From NCBI RefSeq assembly GCF_001983935.1, contig NZ_CP017641.1, positions 4,774,001 to 4,838,000 on the forward strand: 64,000 nt of DNA, read 5' to 3'. Positions 10,727 through 20,408 of this stretch are shown here, piece after piece; position 1 is the first letter of the stretch; each line of letters begins with the position of its first letter. The DNA comes from Fuerstiella marisgermanici (GTDB lineage Bacteria; Planctomycetota; Planctomycetia; Planctomycetales; Planctomycetaceae). The position numbers and the translations under genes are program-made. The notes below the pieces were generated by a model, which worked only from the letters and a program-made list of their open reading frames with translations, was not told where the DNA came from and searched no databases.

Positions 10727-13700
10727 CTATTCGTTCTTCTTTTTGTCGCCGGCATTTTGACGGTCGACGATATCCTGCAGCGAGTCGCCTTCCTCGCCGC
10801 CGCCAACGCCGTCCATGACCAACAGCGGGTCAAACCATGTCCAGACTGGCAACTGACTTAACAGCCCCAGGGCCAGCATCCCGGTGCGCATTGCAGTCAG
10901 GACAGAACCGATCACAATCGATGTCCCCGCGACCGCCACCGTGCTGGTTGTGATGTCGTTAAAGGTGTATTCAGAATCCAGTTTGTCTTCAAAACCGGTC
11001 ACGTGGTGCACAGTGCCTCGCAGTTCGGCAAAGCGTTCGTACCCAAACAGCTGAGTGTCAACCGACGTGACCAGGCCCTTCGGGTCACCGCCGTTAAGCA
11101 GCCATAGTTCTCGAGCTTGCTGTTCCAACGACTTCAGCGCCGAGTTTTCAACGCGATCCGAGCCTTCCGCAGCCACTGCGACCGTCAGGTCAAAGCCAAA
11201 CTCGTATTGAGTTTCTCCCGCCAGCGTCGCCTGAAATGCAGCAAATGCATCTGTGTCGTCGTCCTCGCCCACCACAACCTGCGGGACTTCGTCATTGTCA
11301 TCGTCATCAGTGAAGTTCGGCGCGGTCGCCGTTGGCGTTGTGCCATCTGGTGATTCTGATCCGTCAGACGCATTCGCGTCATCACCGGAATTGGTTTCAT
11401 CGCCCGCCGTGGGCTGTGACGCTCCGTCCTGTGGCATCGTACCGGTGTCGGTGGATGGAGCAGGTACCGTGACCGGGGCCTGCACAATTACAGTTCGGGC
11501 AGTGCTGTTGCCACTGCCGTCAGAGACGTAGAACCGAAACGAGTCTGAACCGGTGAATTCAGTATTGGCCTGGTACGTAAACGATCCGTCGGCCTGAACC
11601 GTCAGCGTTCCCTGACTCGGCATCGTATCAAGTACGACTGTGAGCGCGTCACCTTCGACATCAGTGACCCCCGCCAGCAATCCGGGAGAGGACACGAGGA
11701 CTGATTCACCGGTGCCCAGGTCGTAGCGATGATTCACCGGTGACGAAAACACGGGCACATCATTGACGGGAAGAACTGTCACATCAAAAGTGGTAGAAGC
11801 CGAAGCGATTCCGTCTGAAACCGTGACCGTGATCGTAGCTGGCCCACCGAAAGCATTCGCCTGCGGCGCAAACTGAACCTGCCGAGTTCCTCCGCTGTTT
11901 CTGACGACGATGTTGGAATCTGAAATCAGGCTCTGGTTGCTGGACGTCGCAGTGACATTTAAAGCGGAATCAGATGTATCGATGTCGCTAACCGTGAAGT
12001 TGGCAGATGCGGTCAACGTATCTTCAGTGGTGACAATGTCCGGAATGGAAGCAATCGTCGGCGCGTCGTTGACCGGAGTCACCGTGACATCAAAGTTGGT
12101 CGTGGTGATTGAACTTCCATCTGATACAGAAATGGTAATCGTGGCGGTCCCCACGGCGTTGGTGACGGGCGACAAGCTAACACTGCGGTTCGCCCCGGTT
12201 CCGGTTATGGTGATGTCCGCGTCGGCGATGACGCTCTGGTCATTCGATGATGCAGTGACAATCAGGCTATTTACTGCCGAGTCGTTGTCGCCAACGGTAA
12301 AGTTAATCGGCCCCAGCGGAGCATCTTCCGTCGTTGATGCATCGGCAATCGCGGACACGGTGGGTTCGTCGTTGGCCGGCGAAACCGACAGTGTTACCGT
12401 TGCGGTCGCAATGCCTCCGAAGCCGTCCGAAATCTGGTACGTAAATGAATCATTCGTGGTCTCGCTGCCGTTGTGCGTGTAGCTGAATGATCCATCCGCG
12501 TTTAGTGTGAACGCGGATGCGAACGCCGGGCTGCTGATCAAAGTGACGGCCAGCGGGTTGCCATCGACGTCGCTGTCGTTGTTGATCACGCCCAGCAATG
12601 CGGACGCATTCAATGAGTTGCCTTCGGTGACCGAATAGCTGTCATCCTGAGCAACCGGCGTTTCATTCTGGTTAGTCACCCCAATAAAGATCGTCTGCGT
12701 GGATGACGTATTGGTTCCGTCGGATACGGTCAGGCTTAGCGTGTAGCTGGTCGTCGTTTCGAAGTCGAGGTTGCTGTTGTCCGTGACGGTAATCTCACCC
12801 GTGCTGCTGTTGATCCCGAAAATACCGTCCGTGTTTCCGCCGGTAATCGTCCAACCGCTGAAGGTAGTTCCGGCTTCACGGTCCGTGGCAACGGCGGTGC
12901 CGAGTGACGCACCATTGGCCGCGGCTTCACTCACGCTAAAGGACTGACCGTCCGCGATTACCGGCGCACTGTCGTTCACGTCTGTTACTGTAATCGCCAC
13001 TGTCTGCGACGACGACGTATTGATTCCGTCGGATACGGTCAGGCTCAGTGTGTAGGTCGCCGCCGATTCGAAGTCGAGATTGCTGTTGTCCGCGACGGTG
13101 ATTTCGCCCGTGCTGCTGTCGATCGCGAAAATGCCGGCCGTATTGCCGCCCGTGATCGTCCAACCGCTAAAGGTGGTTCCGGCATCTGGGTCAGTCGCCG
13201 TAACCGTACCCAGCGACGTGCCATCGGGCGCAGCTTCACTAACACTAAAAGTGTGGCCAGCCGTAATCACCGGAGCACTATCGTTGGCAGCCGTAACCCC
13301 AATGCCCACCGTTTGCACAGTCGACGTATTGGCCCCGTCGGATACGGAAAGGCTTAGCGTGTAACTGGTCGTCGTTTCGAAGTCGAGGTTGCTGTTGTCC
13401 GCGACAGTGATCTCACCCGTGCTGCTATTGATCGAGAAAATGTTGTCTGTGTTGCCGCCTGTGATTGTCCAATTGCTGAAGGTGGTGCCGGCATCAGCAT
13501 CCGTAGCCGCCACCGTTCCCAGCGAAGTCCCATTCAACGCCGATTCACTCACGCTGAAGGTCTGACCGCCCGTGATCGCCGGCGTGTTGTCATTGGCGGC
13601 CGTGATGCCAATTGCAACGGTCTGGCTGGATGATGAATTCGTTCCATCCGAGACTGTCAGGCTCAGCGTGTAACTGGTCGTCGTTTCGAAATCGAGGTTG

Positions 13701-16700
13701 CTATCATCGGCGATGGTGATTTCGCCTGTGTTGCTGTTGATCCCGAAGATGCCGTCCGCGTTGCCGCCTGTGATTGTCCAGCTGCTGAAGGTGGTGCCGG
13801 CATCAGCATCACTCGCGACCACAGTCCCCAGCGACGCACCGGTCACCGCCGCTTCGCTCACGCTGAAAGTCTGACCGCTCGGGATCACCGGCGCACTGTC
13901 GTTCACATCTGTTACGGTAATCGCGACTGTCTGCGACGACGACGTGTTGCTTCCGTCGGATACGGTCAGGCTTAATGTGTAGCTGGTCGTCGTTTCGAAG
14001 TCGAGGTTGCTGTTGTCCGCGACAGTGATTGCGCCCGTACTGCTATTGATCGCAAATATTCCGTCCGCATTGCCGCTGGTGATCGTCCAACTGCTGAAGG
14101 TGGTTCCGGCATCAGCATCCGTAACGGCCACCATACCCAATGATGCGCCATTGCCTGCCGCTTCACTCACACTGAAAGTCTGGCCGCCTGTGATCACCGG
14201 TGTGCTGTCGTTCACATCCGTCACGGTAATCGCCACTGTCTGCGACGACGACGTATTGGCCCCGTCGGATACGGTCAGACTCAGCGTGTAGCTGGTCGTC
14301 GTTTCGAAATCGAGGTTGCTGTTATCGGCAACGGTAATCTCGCCCGTGCTGCTGTTGATCGCGAAAATGCCGTCCACATTACCACCAGTGATCGTCCAGT
14401 TGCTAAACGTGGTTCCGGCATCAGCATCCGTGGCCGCCGCCGTTCCCAGCGATGTGCCATTTGACGCCACTTCGCTCACGTTGAAGGTCTGACCGCCGGT
14501 GATCACCGGTGCATTGTTGTTTAAGCCGGTGACGGTAATTGAGACTGTTGCCGTATCAGAGTTGCCGCCGTTTGTGGCGGTGTAGCTAAACGTGTCAACT
14601 CCCGTAAAGCCACTTTGCGGTGTGTAAGTAAACGACCCATTGCCGTTCAGGGTGACGTCGCCAATTGTGGCAGATGTGTCCAGGTTTGATGCGGTCAACG
14701 TGCTTGCTGCAGCAGTTGCAGTAGATTCGTAATTGGTATGGATGCTGCCGGACGGCAATGCCGATTCGTACAACCGAACGGCTGCGATTTCGCCCTGAAA
14801 GTTTGAGGTATTCGACGTCGCTGTCTCACCATTCACCGCCCCCAGTCCGCTGGCGTCCGCATTTGCCCAAGAAGTCAGTCCAGCGACATCCATAACGGAA
14901 TCGACGAGGTGCCCATTCACATACAGATAGACGTCTGGCACAGCCGACGCATTGTCGATAACTGCCATCACCTGAATGAATTCGTCCGCGGCAATCTCAG
15001 TTGCCAGGTCGTATGTTGCCAGAGCCGTCGTGCTGCCTTTCTGAACCAGTAATTCCAGCGTGGCCCCATTCAGCGACAAGGACGTCCCCTGTCCGTTTCC
15101 ACCTGTTTCGAAAATGATTTCCTGCCCGATGGCATCGGTCGGGTTGAACCAGATCTCAAAACTGGCCGGATCGTCGGTGGGGTTTCCGGCGATATCGGCA
15201 TAGGCCGCTGTTGTTCCGCCGCCCGTGCCATCGAAGACCCATGCCGCCTGAATATTGCTGAGTGATGTCGTTGGGGAAGTTGTGTAGGTAACGCCACCAC
15301 CACTGAAGTCCCAGTCATAACCGTTGGTTCCGGTACCGCTACTCCAAACATTGTCCCCATCGTTGTCGGTCGCAGCTGTGTACCCCAATGTATTGCCAGC
15401 CGTCGCTGCGGGCCCCTGAGCATCGTTCAACAGGACTCCGGCAGCGGAGATGTTTAGCGACACGTCTTCCATGGTTGAATAGGTGTCATCACTAGCTGTG
15501 ACGGCCAGGTCGTATCGCAGTTGGTGAACAACAGGGCCAGTGCTTTCCACCGGCCCGTCGCCACTCCACAAAACCAGGATATCGTCGATGTTCCGCATCG
15601 CGACCGATGTATCCTGTTGATTGCCGTTCACATTCACGTTAACGATCTGTCGAGCCTGTAGGGCCGCTTGAGAGGGATCAAAGCGGCGAATGAACACGGC
15701 GCTGCCATCCCCATCTCCATTGTCTGTCCCTTCAAACACGATCGCAAAGTTGCCCGCATCATCCATGGCGATTGACGGGGACGTGTGATCGATGCCAGCC
15801 CCGGCGCTGACATTCACGTACTCGATGCCCCCTGTAATATTGTTGCCATCGTGATCGAATTTAGCGGCCCAGACACCTGCGTTAACACCGGCAATTCCAC
15901 TTGATCGATATGTCACCACAGAATTGCCGGAAGCATCCATTGCCACTGCCGGCCTTGTGTCATTAGAGAGGGCACTGCCAAGCATCACGTCATTGTGTGT
16001 CGCTAAACCATCAGCATCGAAGTGCCTCACATAAGTGCTGCCGCTGCGTTCGTGCGCAATCACGAATTGTCCGGCGTCGTTCATGGCCACAGCCGCATTG
16101 GTCTGAGCCCCACCGTCCGTTGCAGCGGTTGTCACGTCCGCAACATCTTTGGCGGTGCCGTCTGCGTTGAATCGCCGATGGAACACATCGCTATTCAGCG
16201 GACCATCACCTTCCCACGCGATAACGAATTCGCCCGTCGCACCACTCATTGCAATGACGGAATCTTTTTGGGTTCCCGTATTTGCCGAGTTGGCTCGTAT
16301 CTCGTTTGAGAGTGCTGTTCCGTTCGCGGCGAAGCGACGGAAGTACACACTAGCTGCCGTGCCGTCCTGGTTCAGACTGGTCCACGTGACGATAAAATTG
16401 CCCGCGTCATCGGACGCGACTCTGGCCCATTTCTGGTCGTCGGCCATGATTTGGTTGACCAGGATTTCGTCGGTCGTCGCATTACCGCCTGCGTCAAAAC
16501 GCTGAGCGAACACGCCCCAGCCGCTGCCATCATGTCCGAGGCCTGACCAGGTCTTCACGTAACTGCCGTCAGCCGCCACCGCAATCGCATTTTGACTGCC
16601 TCGATCTTCCGCTGCTGATGACCGCGTGGTCCCCGCGACGACTTCAAAAGCACCGATGTCCGGATTCGCATCACGCGTGACCCCACGTTGATCAACGGTG

Positions 16701-18460
16701 GGCGCACCGGTTGTGGTTCCATTGTTGATCGCTGTGCTGCCAGTTTGAAGCATGTAAGCTGAGGTCTGCCCGCCATTCGACGTCAAAGTCGAACGGATCA
16801 GCGGATCAACGCCAATCTGATCCCCGGTCCCTGCAAGTCCGGCACTGCCATCACTGTCTATGTTGAACCCACCGGAATTAAGCGCCCTGTTTACATTCTG
16901 CGATGTCGGACTGTGCACAATGGTATTAGTGATCGTGACTTCGCCACCGTCCTTATCGAAAATGCCTCCACCGTCGGGGGCAACGTTATAAGCGATCGTG
17001 GAGTTGACAATGGTGATCTCTTTGTCCGTCCAAATGCCGCCGCCTTCCGAAGCTGCCGTGTTGTTGCCGATCGTAACATTGATCACGGCACCTCCGTCTG
17101 CACCGTGAAAGTAAATCCCCGCCCCTTTGTCCGCTGAGTTGCCGGCAATCAGAACTCGATCAAGATTCAGGGTTCCATGAACGTGGATCGCTCCGCCGTC
17201 GCCAGACTGGCCGTTGTTATTTATGACGGCGGAATCCGTCAGGTTTAGAGTGCTTGAGTCGTCGACAAAGATTCCTGCCCCGTTGTTTGATGCAATCCCG
17301 TTTTGAATGGTGACCCCGGATATAGTGACAACAGTCGAATTATTCTGCACGTGAAAGACCCGGTCGAAGGCATTGCCGTCAATGATGGTCGATCCAGCAC
17401 CACCGCCGATTACAGTGACACTCTCCAGGATGTCCAGGTCTCCCTCGTTGCCGTTGTCGTCGCCCGCTGAACCAAGCGACAATGTGTAGGTGCCGTTGCC
17501 CAGCAGAATCGTGTCACCACCGCTGCCCGAATTGGCCTGCAAGATCGCTTCTCGCAGCGAAGTAACGCCATCACCGCCATCGATGGTATCGTCAGTCGTA
17601 TCAACGGTGATCGTCGCCAGTTTGCCTTCCCAGTTCGCCTGGAGATCGGCAGTAAAGGCGACTGACGTTTCGATTTCGCCGATCGCATATTCCAGATCCC
17701 AGTCGCCACCGTATTTGGCGTGGCCCGTGTCGTCATCACTGGCTGCGACGTCGGTCCCCAACAGCGTGTTCAGGGATTCCGTCAGAGCGATCCCCTTATC
17801 TGACGCAGCCAGATCGCAGCCATAAATCAGCAGGTCCGCTCCTTCGGTCAATGAATGCTGCCATGTGACCAGTTCTGCCGCGTGACGGGAGATATTCTTT
17901 TGGCTTAGTACGCTGGTGCCGAGGAGTATTTCGCCGTCTTCACCGTGTGACACCAGATGGATGGCGGACACTCCGCTTCGCTCACCCAAAGCGTCCGTGA
18001 TCTGGCTAATTCCGTCGCGGCGAGGATCCAGAACAAGAATCTCGAAGTTACGGTCCATTTGCGACGTCAGGTCGGCCACGAGCTGTTCGTGATCGTTGGC
18101 CGACGGATCGATGACCACCAACTCCACACTGTGTTGAGCTTCCACGCTGTGTTGAGCGGCCGTGTCGTGCGGAGCAGTTTCTTCGCTTTGCTGCGCGTCT
18201 TCGCTGTGTGAGTGAGGACCAGCCACTGCGACTTCTTCAGCCGCCGGAGCATCACCTTCCTGCGCGTCAACAACATCCACCGGTTCCGCCACCACGGCCG
18301 CTGGCGAAGCACTCATAAGAATGCGTTGCTCGAGCTGCACCAACTGCGGCAGGTGCATTGCTTCCGTCGGATCGTCACGTAACCCGCTCCGTACCGCGCT
18401 GAGTGCTTCGTCCAGCAGCAGACGCGTTTTCTTTCGCAGGTTGTTGTAGTGAAGAGTCAT
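10727..18460 (-). CDS. giant surface protein: LEPR-XLL-like, DUF4347, CSLREA/beta-helix, LamG-like and cadherin-like domains
   Basis: A 2577-residue multidomain protein predicted to be exported. LEQRILMSASP at 43-53 matches the planctomycete LEPR-XLL N-terminal signature; no classical signal peptide is seen. A DUF4347 domain follows at about 110-270 (HLVSHGEDGEI, IYGCDLAAS), then a CSLREA-like start (VTSLREAILQAN) leading into a right-handed beta-helix rich in Asn/Gly. Next come repeats like a beta-propeller (FDADG-type), a LamG-like region, six nearly identical 103-residue cadherin-like units, and more Ig/cadherin-like domains. The C-terminus has a hydrophobic segment and ends in a Lys-rich tail. 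Such proteins are thought to act in adhesion or surface layers. Start ATG at 18460 lacks a clear ribosome site. The kinase gene downstream is likely co-transcribed. Confidence 0.9.
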   Translation of the reverse strand: MTLHYNNLRKKTRLLLDEALSAVRSGLRDDPTEAMHLPQLVQLEQRILMSASPAAVVAEPVDVVDAQEGDAPAAEEVAVAGPHSHSEDAQQSEETAPHDTAAQHSVEAQHSVELVVIDPSANDHEQLVADLTSQMDRNFEILVLDPRRDGISQITDALGERSGVSAIHLVSHGEDGEILLGTSVLSQKNISRHAAELVTWQHSLTEGADLLIYGCDLAASDKGIALTESLNTLLGTDVAASDDDTGHAKYGGDWDLEYAIGEIETSVAFTADLQANWEGKLATITVDTTDDTIDGGDGVTSLREAILQANSGSGGDTILLGNGTYTLSLGSAGDDNGNEGDLDILESVTVIGGGAGSTIIDGNAFDRVFHVQNNSTVVTISGVTIQNGIASNNGAGIFVDDSSTLNLTDSAVINNNGQSGDGGAIHVHGTLNLDRVLIAGNSADKGAGIYFHGADGGAVINVTIGNNTAASEGGGIWTDKEITIVNSTIAYNVAPDGGGIFDKDGGEVTITNTIVHSPTSQNVNRALNSGGFNIDSDGSAGLAGTGDQIGVDPLIRSTLTSNGGQTSAYMLQTGSTAINNGTTTGAPTVDQRGVTRDANPDIGAFEVVAGTTRSSAAEDRGSQNAIAVAADGSYVKTWSGLGHDGSGWGVFAQRFDAGGNATTDEILVNQIMADDQKWARVASDDAGNFIVTWTSLNQDGTAASVYFRRFAANGTALSNEIRANSANTGTQKDSVIAMSGATGEFVIAWEGDGPLNSDVFHRRFNADGTAKDVADVTTAATDGGAQTNAAVAMNDAGQFVIAHERSGSTYVRHFDADGLATHNDVMLGSALSNDTRPAVAMDASGNSVVTYRSSGIAGVNAGVWAAKFDHDGNNITGGIEYVNVSAGAGIDHTSPSIAMDDAGNFAIVFEGTDNGDGDGSAVFIRRFDPSQAALQARQIVNVNVNGNQQDTSVAMRNIDDILVLWSGDGPVESTGPVVHQLRYDLAVTASDDTYSTMEDVSLNISAAGVLLNDAQGPAATAGNTLGYTAATDNDGDNVWSSGTGTNGYDWDFSGGGVTYTTSPTTSLSNIQAAWVFDGTGGGTTAAYADIAGNPTDDPASFEIWFNPTDAIGQEIIFETGGNGQGTSLSLNGATLELLVQKGSTTALATYDLATEIAADEFIQVMAVIDNASAVPDVYLYVNGHLVDSVMDVAGLTSWANADASGLGAVNGETATSNTSNFQGEIAAVRLYESALPSGSIHTNYESTATAAASTLTASNLDTSATIGDVTLNGNGSFTYTPQSGFTGVDTFSYTATNGGNSDTATVSITVTGLNNNAPVITGGQTFNVSEVASNGTSLGTAAATDADAGTTFSNWTITGGNVDGIFAINSSTGEITVADNSNLDFETTTSYTLSLTVSDGANTSSSQTVAITVTDVNDSTPVITGGQTFSVSEAAGNGASLGMVAVTDADAGTTFSSWTITSGNADGIFAINSSTGAITVADNSNLDFETTTSYTLSLTVSDGSNTSSSQTVAITVTDVNDSAPVIPSGQTFSVSEAAVTGASLGTVVASDADAGTTFSSWTITGGNADGIFGINSNTGEITIADDSNLDFETTTSYTLSLTVSDGTNSSSSQTVAIGITAANDNTPAITGGQTFSVSESALNGTSLGTVAATDADAGTTFSNWTITGGNTDNIFSINSSTGEITVADNSNLDFETTTSYTLSLSVSDGANTSTVQTVGIGVTAANDSAPVITAGHTFSVSEAAPDGTSLGTVTATDPDAGTTFSGWTITGGNTAGIFAIDSSTGEITVADNSNLDFESAATYTLSLTVSDGINTSSSQTVAITVTDVNDSAPVIADGQSFSVSEAAANGASLGTAVATDREAGTTFSGWTITGGNTDGIFGINSSTGEITVTDNSNLDFETTTSYTLSLTVSDGTNTSSTQTIFIGVTNQNETPVAQDDSYSVTEGNSLNASALLGVINNDSDVDGNPLAVTLISSPAFASAFTLNADGSFSYTHNGSETTNDSFTYQISDGFGGIATATVTLSVSPANDEPTVSAIADASTTEDAPLGPINFTVGDNDSAVNSLIVTASSNDQSVIADADITITGTGANRSVSLSPVTNAVGTATITISVSDGSSITTTNFDVTVTPVNDAPTIASIPDIVTTEDTLTASANFTVSDIDTSDSALNVTATSSNQSLISDSNIVVRNSGGTRQVQFAPQANAFGGPATITVTVSDGIASASTTFDVTVLPVNDVPVFSSPVNHRYDLGTGESVLVSSPGLLAGVTDVEGDALTVVLDTMPSQGTLTVQADGSFTYQANTEFTGSDSFRFYVSDGSGNSTARTVIVQAPVTVPAPSTDTGTMPQDGASQPTAGDETNSGDDANASDGSESPDGTTPTATAPNFTDDDDNDEVPQVVVGEDDDTDAFAAFQATLAGETQYEFGFDLTVAVAAEGSDRVENSALKSLEQQARELWLLNGGDPKGLVTSVDTQLFGYERFAELRGTVHHVTGFEDKLDSEYTFNDITTSTVAVAGTSIVIGSVLTAMRTGMLALGLLSQLPVWTWFDPLLVMDGVGGGEEGDSLQDIVDRQNAGDKKKNE
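12670..14520 (-). repeat. six tandem 309-bp coding repeats (cadherin-like units)
   Basis: Within the giant gene a 309-bp unit (103 residues) recurs six times. The same sequence landmark, GTGTA(G/A)(C/G)TGG or a close variant, falls at 12741, 13050, 13359, 13668, 13977 and 14286, exactly 309 bases apart each time. Each unit encodes (A/T)PxI-GQTFSVSE, a DADAGTTFSxWTITGGN core, and NSNLDFETTTSYTLS. Constant spacing and high nucleotide similarity point to recent duplication or ongoing homogenisation by recombination. Confidence 0.92.
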
Positions 18461-18784
18461 AGGTGGGCATTTCGAGATTATTCAACTCTAAAACCTAAAC
18501 CATGCGACTCCCCTGCGCCCGACTTTTTGCCACGTATTCCCCAAGCCACATACCGAAACATTTGCCCAAGTCGGAACAAGTAGACTAACCAGCAGCCGCG
18601 ACCCTGACGCCAATTGAAAGCAACGGCTGGCGTGAAACCATTGCCCCCCACACACGTGAAAGATTAGTACTAGCCCGCAAAATCGGAGAATCCGTCGTCA
18701 GCGACTGGCATCGGGATACGGAAGTGGCTTCGATATATCCACACAGCGCGTGATATGGCTGTGATCAGGAACGGAGGCCAGTCG
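18461..18784. other. divergent intergenic region, no gene
   Basis: 324 bases between the divergently read surface-protein gene and Ser/Thr kinase gene. Promoters for both must lie here, but I see no convincing paired -35/-10 boxes. An upstream in-frame ATG for the kinase at 18755 is rejected in favour of 18785, which has GGAGG before it. Confidence 0.4.
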
Positions 18785-19741
18785 ATGGATGTGAATTCAC
18801 GGTCGAAAAAACAGCAACGACGGATCGGCAAATATGTTCTTCTCGAACGCCTGGGTTTCGGCGGCATGAGCCGTGTGTTTTCTGCAATTGCCGACGACAC
18901 GCAAGGCAAAGTTGCACTGAAGATCACGCCAGTTGATAACAACAGCGATGTTGAATTTATCGACTTCCAGCGTGAAGTGGCGATCGGCCGTCGTCTGCAA
19001 CACCCACACGTTGTCTCTGCGATCGAGTGCGGCTGCTGTGATGGACGCCTGTTCCTGGCGATGCCAATCGTGGAAGGAGCCACACTGTCGAATATGACTC
19101 GCCTGCGAGACCCGTTACGAAAGCCAGCGTCGCAGCGTTCGCGTGTTTTCGATGACGAATGGGCGCTACCGTGGGTCGAAGGCAACTGGCCACACCTGGC
19201 TCGCATCGCCGCACAGCTATCAAGTGCGTTGGCCGCCTGTCATGCGGCTGGGGTAATCCATCGCGACATCAAACCGAGCAACATCCTGATGGACCGCGAC
19301 GGCGATGTGTTCCTGGCAGACTTCGGGTTAGCCGTGATGCACGGACAGCCGTCACGTTTCGAGGTGACAAACAAAGACGGAACTGCTCGTTACCTACCAC
19401 CAGAAGTATTCAGTAAACAGCGCGATGGACGCAGCGACATTTATTCGCTGGGCCTGACATTGCATGAACTCGCGACTGGACGCAAACCGTGGGGCAATAT
19501 TCACCACGAAGTCATTCGAGCCACCCGAACAGAATTTCGTGTGCCATCCGTTCGCAGTATTCGACCTGAGGTACCGATAGAACTGGCTGCGTGTATCGAC
19601 CAGGCCGCTGCGGACAAACCGGGGCGGCGCTTCCAGACGGCGGATGCGATGCAACAGGCATTTCTGGCCGCGGCGAGCCGCATGCCATCCGACCGACTTG
19701 TGGCGCCGATCAAAATCGCCAGCAAGTCGATTGCTCGCTAA
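18785..19741 (+). CDS. Hanks-type serine/threonine protein kinase
   Basis: A cytoplasmic protein kinase of 318 residues. It shows a glycine loop (LGFGGMSRVF), the ATP-anchoring lysine in VALKI, catalytic loop HRDIKPSNIL, magnesium site DFG in LADFGLAV, an activation segment ending in the APE-like PPEVF, and SDIYSLG of subdomain IX. There is no membrane helix or sensor domain after the catalytic core, unlike PknB types, so it is a soluble kinase; its substrates are unknown. The ATG at 18785 is preceded by GGAGG with seven bases between. It is divergent from the giant surface protein gene and stands alone on its strand. Confidence 0.93.
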   Translation: MDVNSRSKKQQRRIGKYVLLERLGFGGMSRVFSAIADDTQGKVALKITPVDNNSDVEFIDFQREVAIGRRLQHPHVVSAIECGCCDGRLFLAMPIVEGATLSNMTRLRDPLRKPASQRSRVFDDEWALPWVEGNWPHLARIAAQLSSALAACHAAGVIHRDIKPSNILMDRDGDVFLADFGLAVMHGQPSRFEVTNKDGTARYLPPEVFSKQRDGRSDIYSLGLTLHELATGRKPWGNIHHEVIRATRTEFRVPSVRSIRPEVPIELAACIDQAAADKPGRRFQTADAMQQAFLAAASRMPSDRLVAPIKIASKSIAR

Positions 19742-19973
19742 TCGCGAGCTTCAACGCCACGGCACATTTCGATCCCGCTGCGCACGGTTCGCCCTTCCGT
19801 GCCGGTACAGGCAGAAACTGGGGATTGTTACACAACGCTACTTTCGGGCAGTGCACGGGAGCCCCCATTCTGCATTGCCACGCAAAGCGCAAGGGATCAT
19901 CGAAAGAGTCAGGCAGTGCCAGGAGGCATTTCCACCTCCGCTTTGACGGGGCGTCTTCCGACCTTGACCAGCA

Positions 19974-20207
19974 TTACTCAGCGGCGGCCGCTTCTTTGCG
20001 TTCTTCGGCGGCAGCTTCGCGCTCTTCCACTTCTTTTACGGCGTTGATGCGGCGTTTCAGAGTTCGCACATCGGCGTCCAGACTGCGCCATTTGGGATCA
20101 GTTTTTCGCTTGTCGGCTGGAACTTTGTCGGCGTCCAACTGCTTTTCCCGCGCCGCTCGCTTTTGTTCGGCCAGCTTGACTTGTCGTTCGATGCGTTCGC
20201 GGTCCAT
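19974..20207 (-). CDS. small charged coiled-coil protein, unknown function
   Basis: A 77-residue protein made almost wholly of charged helix: MDRERIERQVKLAEQKR at the start, a DPKWRSLDADVRTLKRRINA core, and an Ala/Glu-rich end. The heptad-like pattern suggests a coiled coil. No family is recognised with certainty. It is convergent with the kinase gene and divergent from the HisN-like gene. The length, a real ATG and coherent amphipathic pattern favour a genuine gene, but no strong ribosome site is visible. Confidence 0.6.
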   Translation of the reverse strand: MDRERIERQVKLAEQKRAAREKQLDADKVPADKRKTDPKWRSLDADVRTLKRRINAVKEVEEREAAAEERKEAAAAE

Positions 20208-20408
20208 GGTACAGCTACGTTATTCTGAGGATTGGGAAGACTGCCAGACCGCGATTCGGGTCGGCGTGTCAAAATTGAAGGCGGGCATTGTGGCAACATC
20301 GAACCGCTTGTTCAACGTGAAAATCAACGTTTCGCCGCATTCCCGACTTTGCCGCGAATTCTGCTATCATCCGCCCATCAACCTCAGAAACCCGTTCAGG
20401 AAGAAAAC

